Positions 6,352 to 14,197 are shown, numbered from the stretch's first letter. The stretch is DNA of 32,940 nt from Thermoleophilia bacterium (GCA_016780995.1 JADHKZ010000010.1:1-32940); one strand, 5' to 3'. Numbers and translations are program-made. Notes: generated from the letters alone by a model not told the origin.

Positions 6352-7974
6352 ATGAGTACACGGCATGTTCGTCGAGCAGGGGCACGTCGCAGGGCATTGG
6401 GGCTTGCGGCGGTGGGGACGGCCGCAGGGATGCTGGGTATCGCATCGACGGCCATGGCGGGGGAGGGGCCGATGCCCCCGGATGATGGCGAGAAGGTCAC
6501 CATCTGCCACGCCACGCGATCCATGACCAACCCCTACGAGATGATCGACGTGAGCACCAACGCCATCATCAACCAGGTCAGCGGCAAGTGGCAGGGGCAC
6601 GGGAAGCACGAGGACGACGTGATCCCCGCGTTCACCATCCCGCGCCAGAGCCCGCCGAATCCACCAGGGCTCACGTGGTCGTTCCCGGGGCTCCCGGAGG
6701 GCAGCACCGCGGAGAGGCGGGACGCCCTCATCAAGAACGAATGCTTCCCGCTCGGCATCAAGAAGACGGGAACGGCCTCGGTGCTCCCAGGGGGCAAGGT
6801 GTCGTATGAGGTGGCGGTCACCAACCTGGGCTTCCGGTCGATCCCGTTCGAGGCCATCAAGGTATCGGACTACAAGGTGCCGCTCGATCCGCCCGACCTT
6901 GCTAGCGCACTGAAGCCCGGTGAGACCCGGGTGTGGACGGGCAGCCGCATGGCGCCCGACAGCCTGCGCATGTGCGGCCGAAAGCTGAAGAACACGGCGA
7001 AGGCCACCTTGGTGATGCCCGAGAAGGGTGAGACGTCGCGCAAGCGCAAGGGCCTCCGCAAGCGGCAGGCCCAGGACGACATGACCGTTGTCTCGTCCAC
7101 CTGGATGACCGATGTCATCTGCCCGCTTGACGTGGCCATCACGAAGACGCCGACGCAGGCCACGGTGGAGCCCGGCGGCACCGTGGGCTACCAGGTGGCG
7201 GTGACCAACACCGGCCCGCTGCCGGTGCCGTACGAGCTGATCGAGGTGACGGACGAGGGCGCCGCGCTCACGCCGCCGGCGAACCCGCCGGAGTTCCTGG
7301 CCCCGGGGGCATCGCTGCTGTGGGGCGCGTCGAAGACGGCGGGGTCGGACGTGTCCGTCTGCGGCACGAACGTGACCAACACGGCATCGGTGACGGTGAA
7401 CGTGCCTCAGCCGCCGAATGGTGAGCAGCCCAAGGAGACGGGCCGCAGGATGCCCATGTACACCTTCACGCCCGGGGCCGATGACGTGGCCACCGCGGTG
7501 GGTATCCCGGTGTCGGGTGGCATCTGCCCGGTGGTGACGCCGGCGTCAATTCCGGCCACCCCGTTCGCTCCGGCCACGGCGTTCCGACCCGCGGGCCCCG
7601 CACTGTCGGTCACCAAGACCGGACCGGCGCGTGCGCTACGCGGTGGGTTCGTCAACTTCCGGGTGACGGTGACCAACACCGGTGGCGAAACGGCCACGGG
7701 CGTGACGCTGAGCGACACGCCGGCCCGCGCCATGCAGTGGCGGGCCGTCCCGAGCGGCGCAAAGGTCTCGGGTGCCACGGCAACGTGGACCATCGGCGAC
7801 CTGGCCGCCGGCCAGTCCGTGGACCAGATCGTGAGGATCCGCATGCGCCTCACGGCCAGCGGGCGCAGCTGCAACACCGCTCTCGCCACGGCGACGGGCC
7901 TGGATCAGGCGCGGGCCCGGGCCTGCGTGACGGTCGTGGCGGCCAGGCGGCCTGCCACCCCGGTCACCGGCTAG
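6352..7974 (+). CDS. Secreted DUF11-repeat surface protein
   Basis: 540 residues, exported. A signal peptide (RR-rich start, hydrophobic core 17-35, cut after AMA at about 36) is followed by a module beginning EKVTICHAT and ending DDVIPAF (47-93), a motif seen at the start of many bacterial surface proteins. Three Ig-like DUF11 repeats follow (about 133-256, 257-395, 415-530), each opening with a K-T-G/T-P strand and a V-x-V-T-N-x-G core. Paired cysteines may staple repeats. The chain ends in PATPVTG, which resembles the beginning of an LPxTG-type signal but lacks the helix and basic tail, so sortase anchoring is unlikely. ATG 6352 follows an AAGGCGGG purine stretch; TAGCGT at 6296-6301 is a possible -10. 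A structural or adhesive role is inferred. Confidence 0.85.
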   Translation: MSTRHVRRAGARRRALGLAAVGTAAGMLGIASTAMAGEGPMPPDDGEKVTICHATRSMTNPYEMIDVSTNAIINQVSGKWQGHGKHEDDVIPAFTIPRQSPPNPPGLTWSFPGLPEGSTAERRDALIKNECFPLGIKKTGTASVLPGGKVSYEVAVTNLGFRSIPFEAIKVSDYKVPLDPPDLASALKPGETRVWTGSRMAPDSLRMCGRKLKNTAKATLVMPEKGETSRKRKGLRKRQAQDDMTVVSSTWMTDVICPLDVAITKTPTQATVEPGGTVGYQVAVTNTGPLPVPYELIEVTDEGAALTPPANPPEFLAPGASLLWGASKTAGSDVSVCGTNVTNTASVTVNVPQPPNGEQPKETGRRMPMYTFTPGADDVATAVGIPVSGGICPVVTPASIPATPFAPATAFRPAGPALSVTKTGPARALRGGFVNFRVTVTNTGGETATGVTLSDTPARAMQWRAVPSGAKVSGATATWTIGDLAAGQSVDQIVRIRMRLTASGRSCNTALATATGLDQARARACVTVVAARRPATPVTG

Positions 7975-7991
7975 CCGCCGGTGGAGGTCGG

Positions 7992-8024
7992 CCCCGGGGG
8001 GCGCACCCTGCGCGCTCCCCGGGG
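7992..8024 (+). terminator. Hairpin terminator behind the DUF11 gene
   Basis: CCCCGGGG (7992-7999) pairs with CCCCGGGG (8017-8024). The stem continues through a G.U pair and GCGC/GCGC (8001-8004 with 8012-8015), about 13 pairs with a 7-base loop. It also lies downstream of the minus-strand HExxH gene, so it can act both ways. Confidence 0.8.
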
Positions 8025-8054
8025 TCGTTCCCGTGCCCGGGGCCCGGTGGCCGG

Positions 8055-8573
8055 CTACACCAGGGTGCGCTGGAGCGGGGGAGTGGCCACCAGCCGGGCG
8101 CGCCAGGCGCGGGCCGCGGATGACTTCCACGGGCGCTGCGTGGCCACGGCGCTGGCCCGTCGCACCGAGGCGACCCACTGGGGGTAGGCCACGGCCACCG
8201 CGCGGTTGCGTCCCATGATGCGCTTCAGCCAGGCGGGCCGCAGGTCATGCGTCACGGCCTCGACCGCGCCTTCCTCCACGGACATGTGGCCACCCTCCTC
8301 GAGGCCCCTCTCCATCCCCACCTGGTGCAGCACCTCGTGCAGCAGGGCGGTGAGTCGGTCGGGTGACCACTGCCGGGGCGGGCGGGCCAGCATGGCGGCG
8401 TCGGCGGCGGGCAGCCACACCACGCCGGGCGTGGCCATGCCCGATCCCGCGGGGATGTCCGACGACATGCAGGCGGTGGGCGTGGCGATGGGTGCAACGC
8501 GGGCGCTCACCAGGGCGGTGGCCTGGCGCACGATGGCGTGCACGGGTGGTGGAGGAGGAGTACAGGCGGGCAT
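8055..8573 (-). CDS. Putative zinc metallopeptidase-like protein (HExxH)
   Basis: 172 residues. The notable motif is LLHEVLHQVG with H79, E80 and H83, followed 16-17 residues later by a paired acidic site (SVEEGAVEAVTHD, E100/E101). This HExxH...E spacing matches gluzincin-like metalloproteases and minigluzincin-type proteins. The region before it (VVWLPAADA) could be the edge strand. The first 60 residues are Pro/Ala-rich and give no export signal. The C-terminal third is basic and Arg/Trp-rich. ATG 8573 is supported by TACCTT plus 6 bases (leaderless). No substrate or precise family can be assigned. Both DUF11 and this gene end at the shared hairpin. Confidence 0.65.
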   Translation of the reverse strand: MPACTPPPPPVHAIVRQATALVSARVAPIATPTACMSSDIPAGSGMATPGVVWLPAADAAMLARPPRQWSPDRLTALLHEVLHQVGMERGLEEGGHMSVEEGAVEAVTHDLRPAWLKRIMGRNRAVAVAYPQWVASVRRASAVATQRPWKSSAARAWRARLVATPPLQRTLV

Positions 8574-8654
8574 GAGCCGAAGGTATCGGCGGCGCCCACC
8601 CGGGCGTATAGGCATTCCGTAAGAGGCCCGTCACGGGCGTGAGGTTCCGGCGAT

Positions 8655-9158
8655 TTACCTGCGGCTTGGCCTCCCTGGCCGTTCCTTCGGGGGGGTGAGG
8701 AGGGGGCGCAGGGCAGCCCAGCGCCGGACCGCGCAGGCGTCGCGCTGGTCCACCCAGGCGGCCACATGGCGGTCGTTGATGAATCCCGTGACGATGGCCT
8801 CGGGGTCACGCGGGCGGCTTCCGGTGCAGGCTCCGGTGGGCTCCTGCGCGAGCGCCCGCGTGCGACCCAGCGCCACGCGGCACGCGGCGGTCATGGGTGG
8901 GCAGGTGACAGACCAGGCAAGGTGCCCGCGCCCCGGCCCGTGCGGCCAGAGCGTGATGGACAACTCGACGCGTGGCGGCGTGGATTGCACAGGCGGCCGG
9001 GCTGCTGCAGGGCTCCCTGCCGATGACGCCTGCGCCGCGGCCGCGCCCGGCCCCACGCCGCTGTCGCGTGGGACGCTGGCCAGGTAGGTGACGGCGGCGA
9101 TGCCGCAGGTGACGATGGCGATGCCGGCGACGATGCGCTCGTCGCCGCGCCGACTCAC
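8655..9158 (-). CDS. Membrane-anchored subtilisin-inhibitor-like (SSI) protein
   Basis: 167 residues: basic start, one hydrophobic helix (about 9-29) acting as anchor or signal, an Ala/Pro/Ser linker (34-62), then a domain (63-153) with the cysteine layout of Streptomyces subtilisin inhibitors. C86 is in WSVTCPP, C93 in TAACRVAL, C111 in GACTG and C142 in DACAVRRW, the last resembling the conserved NGCEIARW-like end of the family. Two disulfides are expected. The reactive loop cannot be confirmed. The GTG start overlaps the stop of the EAL-like gene (GTGA), so translation is coupled. It could inhibit an extracytoplasmic serine protease, but many SSI-like actinobacterial proteins have no tested activity. 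Confidence 0.6.
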   Translation of the reverse strand: MSRRGDERIVAGIAIVTCGIAAVTYLASVPRDSGVGPGAAAAQASSAGSPAAARPPVQSTPPRVELSITLWPHGPGRGHLAWSVTCPPMTAACRVALGRTRALAQEPTGACTGSRPRDPEAIVTGFINDRHVAAWVDQRDACAVRRWAALRPLLTPPKERPGRPSRR

Positions 9159-9760
9159 GGTCCGATGGGGGGCGTGAAATCCGTTCCGAGTTCGGCTGCG
9201 CCGATGACCGCGAGCCCGTGGGTGCGGGCACGGCGCACCAGCGACCGGCCGCCGATGAGCGCCGAGAGGTCGTCGGCAACGGTGGCGCCCTCGCCGGGCT
9301 CCAGCCATGCGAACGACACCCCTGCATCGGCCAGGTCGGGCAGGAGGGCGCGCTCATCGAGCGCGTGGTCACCATCGATGCGGCAGCCCACGGAGTGCCG
9401 GGCTGCCAGCGTGCCAACCACGCCGCGCAGGGCCAAGGCAGCTGACGGGGAATCGATCTCCAGCCATATGCGCCGGGGGTCGAGCCCATGCCGCTCAGCC
9501 AGGTCACGCACCCGGTAGGCAAACGACGGGGCGGCCAGCGACGCGCTGCTGATGGGCACGATCACCGCCGGCCAGTCGCGCGCCTCCATCGCATGTGCGG
9601 CCCGATCGATGACCGTCCATTCCAACGGGGCGTCACCAAGGGCATCTCGCGGCTGAATTGCGAAGGCGGCGATTTCGGCCGTGTCGGACCGCGCCACCGG
9701 CACCCCGCGGGCGTGCGTGATCTGTTCATCAACGTGCACTGCGGTCGGTCCGTTGTCCAT
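9155..9760 (-). CDS. Degenerate EAL-domain protein (no catalytic residues)
   Basis: 201 residues. The central part aligns by eye with EAL c-di-GMP phosphodiesterases: VPISSASLAAPSF matches the VNLSARQL helix, GLDPRRIWLEI the GLDPxxLxLEITE strand (E101 kept), and RARTHGLAVIGAAE the AHxLGLxVVAEGVE end. However, the EAL tripeptide region, the Asn of VNLS (Pro here), the DDFGTGYS loop (RIDGDHALDE here) and the Lys of LKID (LEPG here) are gone. It should not hydrolyse c-di-GMP and may be a binding or protein-interaction module. ATG 9760 is my choice; GTG 9790 would add ten residues. It is translationally coupled to the SSI-like gene. Confidence 0.65.
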   Translation of the reverse strand: MDNGPTAVHVDEQITHARGVPVARSDTAEIAAFAIQPRDALGDAPLEWTVIDRAAHAMEARDWPAVIVPISSASLAAPSFAYRVRDLAERHGLDPRRIWLEIDSPSAALALRGVVGTLAARHSVGCRIDGDHALDERALLPDLADAGVSFAWLEPGEGATVADDLSALIGGRSLVRRARTHGLAVIGAAELGTDFTPPIGP

Positions 9761-9949
9761 CGCATACGGGTTGTATGCCTTGCACGGCACGAACCACCCG
9801 GCGCGCCGATGATTTCGGCGGTTCGGCGCTCTCGCCCGCGCAAGGACCCAGCGTTTGGGTGGGGCGCGGCCCCGCCATGCGGGGGTGCGCCGCTGCGCGC
9901 GGCGGTGTCATGTTGCCGGGGGTTCGCCGCTACCGATGGAGGAGTTGCC

Positions 9950-10189
9950 ATGTCGATCGTTCTCGACGCACACCAGGGTGACGGGGCGCTGGCGGACGAG
10001 GCCCTCGATGCGGTGGCCGCGAAGGCGTGGGGCATGCTGGTGACGGGCGATCTCGCGCAGCGCGATACCTGGGACCAGGTGCTCATGTGGGTGCGCATCG
10101 GGCAGCGCCTGGCCGACGATCCCGCCCCGGAGGTGGCGTCGAGGATCACCGCGTTGCTGGCGTCGGGCCACGACCCCCGGGCGTCGTAG
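9950..10189 (+). CDS. Small helical protein, function unknown
   Basis: 79 residues, acidic and predicted almost all helix (DEALDAVAAKAWGMLV, then QRDTWDQVLMWVRIGQRL, then APEVASRITALLASG). No known motif. The start ATG 9950 is convincing because GGAGGAG stands 6 bases upstream, one of the clearest Shine-Dalgarno sites in the window. It is divergent from the EAL-like gene and ends 2 bases before the stop of the CBS gene. Confidence 0.6.
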   Translation: MSIVLDAHQGDGALADEALDAVAAKAWGMLVTGDLAQRDTWDQVLMWVRIGQRLADDPAPEVASRITALLASGHDPRAS

Positions 10190-10191
10190 GG

Positions 10192-10623
10192 TCAGCCCTG
10201 CAGGGTGACCGCGAGGATGGCCTCGCGGGCCGCTGCTCCCCGTCCGTGCGTGGCCTGCTCAAGGTCGCCCAGCGTGAGCACCCCCGTGATCGCGCCGTCG
10301 CGCATCACCACGACCCGGCGAACCTGCCGCAGCGCCATCATGTGCGCGGCGGTGTGCAGGTTCTCGTCGGGCCCGATGGTCACAAGGTCGCCGGAGGTCA
10401 TCACCTCTGCAATGGGCAACTCTCCCGCGCTGCCGTCCAGGGGGGCGTGCGCCAGGCAGCGCACCACCAGGTCGCGGTCAGTCACCACCCCGGCCAGTCT
10501 CCCCTCATCAAGCACCGGCACGAATCCGCAGTCCTCCATTCGCATGATCCCGGCGACGTCCCGCACCGTGCTGCCGATGTCGGCAATGGCCACGTCCTTG
10601 GTCATCACGTCGCTCACCTGCAT
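10192..10623 (-). CDS. CBS-domain-pair protein
   Basis: 143 residues made of two tandem CBS motifs (about 1-57 and 65-127), which together form a Bateman module that binds adenosyl ligands such as AMP, ATP or SAM. Markers are MTKDVAIADIGSTVRDVAGIM and FVPVLDEGRLAGVVTDRDLV in the first, and VMTSGDLVTIGPDENLHTA and RRVVVMRDGAITGVLTLGDL in the second. There is no fused enzyme domain, so it is probably a stand-alone sensor acting on another protein. ATG 10623 is set by GGGGAG 6 bases upstream; the upstream extension of the frame has no such support. Confidence 0.88.
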   Translation of the reverse strand: MQVSDVMTKDVAIADIGSTVRDVAGIMRMEDCGFVPVLDEGRLAGVVTDRDLVVRCLAHAPLDGSAGELPIAEVMTSGDLVTIGPDENLHTAAHMMALRQVRRVVVMRDGAITGVLTLGDLEQATHGRGAAAREAILAVTLQG

Positions 10624-10987
10624 CGCGCTCCCCTTTTCCCCTATGGATAGACCTCGCAGGATCCCCGTGTGGACACCCATCGAGGGGGATGGCACTGGAC
10701 ATCCGGGGGGTTTGCGTGGCACGCAGTGGCGGGACTACCCGAATGGCCAGCGACCGCGACCGGGGCGACCGGTACAACCCAGAGACCGCGGGTGTGGGCG
10801 GCGGGACCGGGGGTAGAGGATCCCCGGATGCGAGATGGTTCGGGGGGTCCGTCTCGCGTCTCCCGTCGCCCCCCGTGGGAGTCTTGAGGGTGGGGGAACC
10901 CCCACGTGGGCATCCGGATGATCTGACCCACACGACCGCTCCGCTAGGTTTGCTGAAGACCCCGCCCCTGCTTCCCAGGAGGAACAC
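10624..10987. other. Intergenic control region between CBS and binding-protein genes
   Basis: No gene is visible in these 364 bases. A 9-pair stem with one T.G wobble (10830-10838 with 10849-10857, 10-base loop) lies in the middle. Between 10890 and 10920 three palindromes stand side by side: GTGGGGG-AA-CCCCCAC, CCCACGTGGG (overlapping it) and CATCCGGATG. They sit immediately upstream of the -35 of the binding-protein gene, where activators or repressors would bind. Confidence 0.6.
10923..10950 (+). promoter_or_regulatory. Probable promoter of the substrate-binding-protein gene
   Basis: CTGACC (10923-10928) and TAGGTT (10945-10950) are separated by 16 bases and resemble an actinobacterial housekeeping promoter. 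The start would be near 10957, followed by AGGAGG 6 bases before the GTG at 10988. Confidence 0.5.
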
Positions 10988-12145
10988 GTGCGAAAGCGCG
11001 CCCTTGTCATGTCGTCAGCGTTCATCGCCACGGCCGCGATCGCAGGTCCGGCCGTGGCCGGATACGTGATCGGGGGTGATCGCTCCACCTACGGCACGAT
11101 CACCATCGCGGTTGAGGGCCCGCTCACCGGCCAGCAGGCGTCCAACGGGCAGGACATGCTTCGCGGCGTGCGCCTGGCGGTGCAGCAGTACAACGCCAAG
11201 GGTGGCTTCCATGGCCGCAAGGTGCAGATCGTGCAGGCCAACGACAAGGCCAACCCCAAGCTGGCCCGGTCGGTGGCCAACAAGGTCATCCAGGGCCCGG
11301 CCGTGGCCGTGGTGGGCCCCTACAACTCGTCCGTGGGCCTGGTGAACCTGCCGCTCTACACCCGGGCCAGGGTGGTGCCGGTGCAGATGACGTCCACCGA
11401 CGACACCACTGGCCTGGGCGTCACCGTGCAGCCCAAGAACAGCCAGATCTCACCGGTGGAGTTCAGCTACATCTCCAAGGCGTACACGCCGTCCAAGGTG
11501 TCGATGCTGGTGGACCCGTCGGCCTACACCAAGAGCATGGCCGACCGCCTGCAGAGGAGCCTCGAGGGCAAGGGCGTCCTGGTCACCCAGATCCCCATCT
11601 CGGAGACCCAGACGGACTTCACCCCGCAGATCAACCAGGCGCTCACCAACAACCCCACCGTGGTGTACCTGAGCACCTACTTCCCGCAGGGCGCGGCCAT
11701 CGCCAAGCAGCTGCTGGCCACGGGCAACCCGGCCAAGTGCTTCGCGGGCCTGGCCAACCAGGACCCGGCGTTCGTCACCCAGGCGGGCATCCCGGCCAGC
11801 CGGAACTGCACGTTCAGCGGCGTGCCGGACCCCACGCAGTTCCCCACCGCCAAGAACTACGTGAAGGCCTACAAGAAGGCGTTCCCGGGCAAGACCCCGG
11901 GCACATGGGGCACCTTCACCTACGACTCGGCCAACATCCTGTTCGCCGCGTGGAAGCGCGCCGCCGACCCGTTCAACTACGGCAAGGTGCTGGCGCAGCT
12001 CAAGAAGACCACCAACTTCGCGGGCGCCACCGGGAAGATCACCATCAATCGCCAGGGCAACCGCCCCAACGTGCCGGTGAGCATCCTGTCGGTGAACGCG
12101 CAGGGCAACTTCACCGTGGTCACCACCGACCGCAGCAACAAGTAG
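10988..12145 (+). CDS. ABC transporter substrate-binding protein, branched-chain amino acid (LivJ/K) type
   Basis: 385 residues. An export signal (basic start, hydrophobic 7-22, cut after AVA at about 24) has no lipobox, so the protein is secreted or anchored some other way. The mature part is a periplasmic-binding type I fold: TITIAVEGPLTGQQASNGQDMLRG, then VAVVGPYNSSVGLVN, then TDFTPQINQALTNNPTVVYLS, then GTFTYDSANILFAAW, all LivJ-like signatures. Such proteins bind Leu/Ile/Val, amides or aromatic acids. No Liv permease or ATPase genes lie nearby, so the partner is elsewhere or the protein is a sensor. GTG 10988 has a strong AGGAGG. A palindrome cluster precedes the promoter. Confidence 0.88.
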   Translation: MRKRALVMSSAFIATAAIAGPAVAGYVIGGDRSTYGTITIAVEGPLTGQQASNGQDMLRGVRLAVQQYNAKGGFHGRKVQIVQANDKANPKLARSVANKVIQGPAVAVVGPYNSSVGLVNLPLYTRARVVPVQMTSTDDTTGLGVTVQPKNSQISPVEFSYISKAYTPSKVSMLVDPSAYTKSMADRLQRSLEGKGVLVTQIPISETQTDFTPQINQALTNNPTVVYLSTYFPQGAAIAKQLLATGNPAKCFAGLANQDPAFVTQAGIPASRNCTFSGVPDPTQFPTAKNYVKAYKKAFPGKTPGTWGTFTYDSANILFAAWKRAADPFNYGKVLAQLKKTTNFAGATGKITINRQGNRPNVPVSILSVNAQGNFTVVTTDRSNK

Positions 12146-12154
12146 GACGTCGCC

Positions 12155-12538
12155 ATGCCCGCCGAGGAGGAGTGGCGTCAGGCGCGCCATGACAAGGGTG
12201 CCGAGAGCGTGAAGCAGGTGCTCGGGCCCCGCGCCGAGGAGTCGCTCGCGACCCTCGGCGAGCTCGGGGACCGCATCATCGAGACGATCTACGGCGACAT
12301 CTACCAGCGGCCGGGACTGCCGCTGCGCGAGCGCCAGATCGCCACGCTCTGCATGCTCATGGCCATGGGCGGCAAGGACCGCCAGGTGAAGGTGCACATG
12401 CGCGCCGCCATGCGCATCGGCATGACCGAGGACGAGCTGCGCGAGCTGGTGATCCAGTTGGCGGCCTACTGCGGGTTCCCCGCGGCCATCAACGCCCAGG
12501 CGCAGCTGAACGAGGTGCTGTCGGAGGACGCCGCCTAA
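12155..12538 (+). CDS. Carboxymuconolactone decarboxylase (CMD/AhpD-like) family protein
   Basis: 127-residue all-helical protein with the gamma-CMD pattern: LPLRERQIATLCMLMAMGG, HMRAAMRIGMTEDELRELVIQ, and AAYCGFPAAINAQ near the end. The CxxC of AhpD is missing, so alkylhydroperoxide reduction via AhpD chemistry is unlikely. A lactone decarboxylase or uncharacterised role fits better. It begins 9 bases after the binding-protein stop and is probably co-transcribed with it. AGGA lies about 6 bases before ATG 12155. Confidence 0.85.
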   Translation: MPAEEEWRQARHDKGAESVKQVLGPRAEESLATLGELGDRIIETIYGDIYQRPGLPLRERQIATLCMLMAMGGKDRQVKVHMRAAMRIGMTEDELRELVIQLAAYCGFPAAINAQAQLNEVLSEDAA

Positions 12539-12593
12539 CGCGGCAACGGGGATTTCACGGCGGGCCCGGGCCGGGGGCCACAATCCCCCGCCC

Positions 12594-13667
12594 ATGGCCC
12601 GCCGTGTGATCATCCCGGTCGTCGCCGCATGCCTGTTGGCCTGCGTGCCGGCGTCGCTGCATGCCGCCCGCGACATCACCACGCTCAAGCAGCGGGTGGA
12701 GGCCGTGGAGGCGCGCGCCGCGCAGTTGGACGCCCGGGCGGGCGAGGCCGCCGCGCGCCACAACCGCGCCATGGACCGCGTGGACGCCGCGCGCGAGCGT
12801 GCCGATCGCAGCCGAAGGGCGCTGGCGCGCACGCGGGGGCAGCTGGCGGTGGCCCGTGAGACGCTGTCGTCGCGCCTGGTCACCCTGTATCGGCGTCCCG
12901 ATCCGGGGCTGGTGGAGCTGGTGGTGTCGAGCGGGTCGCTGACCGACCTGGTGAGCCGCTCGGAGGCCCTGCAGAGCGCGGCCGGCCAGGACGCCGCGCT
13001 GGTGGAGAAGGTGCGCGAGCGGCGCCTCGCGCTGCTGGCCGAGCAGGACCGCCTGGCGCGCGCCATCAGCACTGCCCGTGCCGAGGCCGCCACCGCCGCG
13101 CGTGAGCGAGCGCGGGTGGAGGGCCTGATGCGGCGCTACCGGGCCGTGGTGGACGGCGCCCGGGGCGAACTGAAGGCCGCCCTCGCCGCGCGCACCCAGC
13201 AGAGGGTGCGTGCCGCGCGCGCCAAGGGATCGGCCGACATCCCCGTGGCCACGCCGGGCACCGAGCCGGTGTTCCCGGTGGCCGCGCCCGCCACGTTCAG
13301 CGACGACTGGATGGCCCCGCGCGGCAGCCGTTACCACGAGGGCATCGACATCATGGCCGCGCGCGGGGCACCGATCGTGGCGGTGGTGAGCGGCACCATC
13401 GTCCGCCTGGGCACCACGCCCATCAGCGGCAACCGCTTCTGGCTGCGTGCATCCAACGGCGACGAGTACTTCTACTGCCACATGGATGGCTTCGCGCCCG
13501 CGGCGCGCGAGGGGGCGTTCGTGAGGGCCGGCACCGTGCTGGCCTACAACGGCGACACGGGTGACGCCCGCGGCACCACGCCGCACCTGCACTTCGAGAT
13601 CCACCCCGGCGGGGGCGGTCCCATCCGGCCCTACCCGCTGGTGTCGTCCTGGCCCCGCGTGGGCTGA
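12594..13667 (+). CDS. M23-family peptidoglycan endopeptidase with coiled coil
   Basis: 357 residues, exported: basic start, hydrophobic 5-22, cut near ALHA-ARD. Residues 26-90 and 120-210 are Ala/Arg/Glu-rich coiled coil, as in EnvC/RipA-type hydrolases. The C-terminal M23 domain (about 240-345) keeps the zinc site and catalytic histidines: H248 and D252 (YHEGIDIMA), H296 (YCHMDG), H331 and H333 (HLHFEI). It should cut peptide cross-links of peptidoglycan, with the coiled coil serving for partner control or autoinhibition. No Shine-Dalgarno is visible; CACAAT lies 9 bases before the ATG and a GGGGG/CCCCC hairpin surrounds it. The 3' end overlaps the small minus-strand gene. Confidence 0.9.
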   Translation: MARRVIIPVVAACLLACVPASLHAARDITTLKQRVEAVEARAAQLDARAGEAAARHNRAMDRVDAARERADRSRRALARTRGQLAVARETLSSRLVTLYRRPDPGLVELVVSSGSLTDLVSRSEALQSAAGQDAALVEKVRERRLALLAEQDRLARAISTARAEAATAARERARVEGLMRRYRAVVDGARGELKAALAARTQQRVRAARAKGSADIPVATPGTEPVFPVAAPATFSDDWMAPRGSRYHEGIDIMAARGAPIVAVVSGTIVRLGTTPISGNRFWLRASNGDEYFYCHMDGFAPAAREGAFVRAGTVLAYNGDTGDARGTTPHLHFEIHPGGGGPIRPYPLVSSWPRVG

Positions 13668-13825
13668 TCGTCGGCCGGCGCAGCGGGGGCCTCGTCGGCC
13701 GGGCCCGGCACGTGATCGGCGTCCAGGTCGCAGGATGCGGTGGTCCTGGAGGCGTGCACCCACTGGCCGGGCACGCCGCGCATGGGCTTGATGGGCTGGC
13801 CGCATGAGGCGCATGTGATCGGCAT
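13631..13825 (-). CDS. Small cysteine/histidine-motif protein, probable zinc binder
   Basis: 64 residues. The first half carries C5, C8 (TCASCGQ), H24 (WVHA) and C32, a CxxC-H-C set that could hold one zinc; PIKPMRGVPGQWVH looks like a folded knuckle. The second half is acidic, Pro/Ala-rich and probably disordered. ATG 13825 has GAGAGT 6 bases upstream, a weak leaderless box. Its 3' end runs 37 bases into the M23 gene on the other strand. The conserved-looking cysteine arrangement is the main reason to accept it. Confidence 0.5.
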   Translation of the reverse strand: MPITCASCGQPIKPMRGVPGQWVHASRTTASCDLDADHVPGPADEAPAAPADDQPTRGQDDTSG

Positions 13826-13873
13826 GCACACACTCTCGCATGGGCGCCCGCCGCAGGTGTGACAATGCGGTGC

Positions 13874-14197
13874 ATGGGAGAGAGCAGAGACGAGATCGTG
13901 GCCCGGGTCACCGCGGAGCAGGAGGGCCTTCACCCCAACCCCGAGTACACCCGCACGGCCAGGCGCCGGGTGTGGGTCCTGGGCTCGATCATGGTGCCAG
14001 TGAGCCTGCTGATCGGATTCGCCATCGGCGCGCCGCTGGGGTGGTCGCCGTTCCTGTGGATCGCCACGGGGCTCGGCATCAGCCTTGGCGTGTTCTACGT
14101 GGCGTACGTGGTGCTGGCCGAGCGCGATGACGGCCGCATCCAGCGCGAGCTCGACGAGGCGCGCAGGCAGCGCGAGGCCACGGGCGAGGGCGGCTGA
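13874..14197 (+). CDS. Two-helix membrane protein, function unknown
   Basis: 107 residues: a charged N-terminus ([16 protein letters not shown]), two hydrophobic helices (about 33-53 and 59-80), then a charged helix ([20 protein letters not shown]) likely to be cytoplasmic coiled coil. No family was recognised. ATG 13874 is chosen because GACAAT with a 7-base spacer precedes it; ATGs at 13865 and 13859 are possible. Its TGA shares a base with the ATG of the LLM gene (TGATG), so they form an operon. Confidence 0.7.
   Translation: MGESRDEIVARVTAEQEGLHPNPEYTRTARRRVWVLGSIMVPVSLLIGFAIGAPLGWSPFLWIATGLGISLGVFYVAYVVLAERDDGRIQRELDEARRQREATGEGG

Noticed and set aside
8626-8638. GCCCGT-C-ACGGGC hairpin as terminator of the SSI-like gene
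   Set aside because: The one-base spacing forces a strained loop and only four or five pairs; too weak to list as a terminator.
9155-9760. Active c-di-GMP phosphodiesterase
   Set aside because: The EAL tripeptide, Asn of VNLS, DDFG loop and catalytic Lys are not found.
11450-13093. 547-codon minus-strand frame
   Set aside because: Antisense to the binding-protein, CMD and M23 genes, composition typical of GC-rich shadow frames, no start signal.
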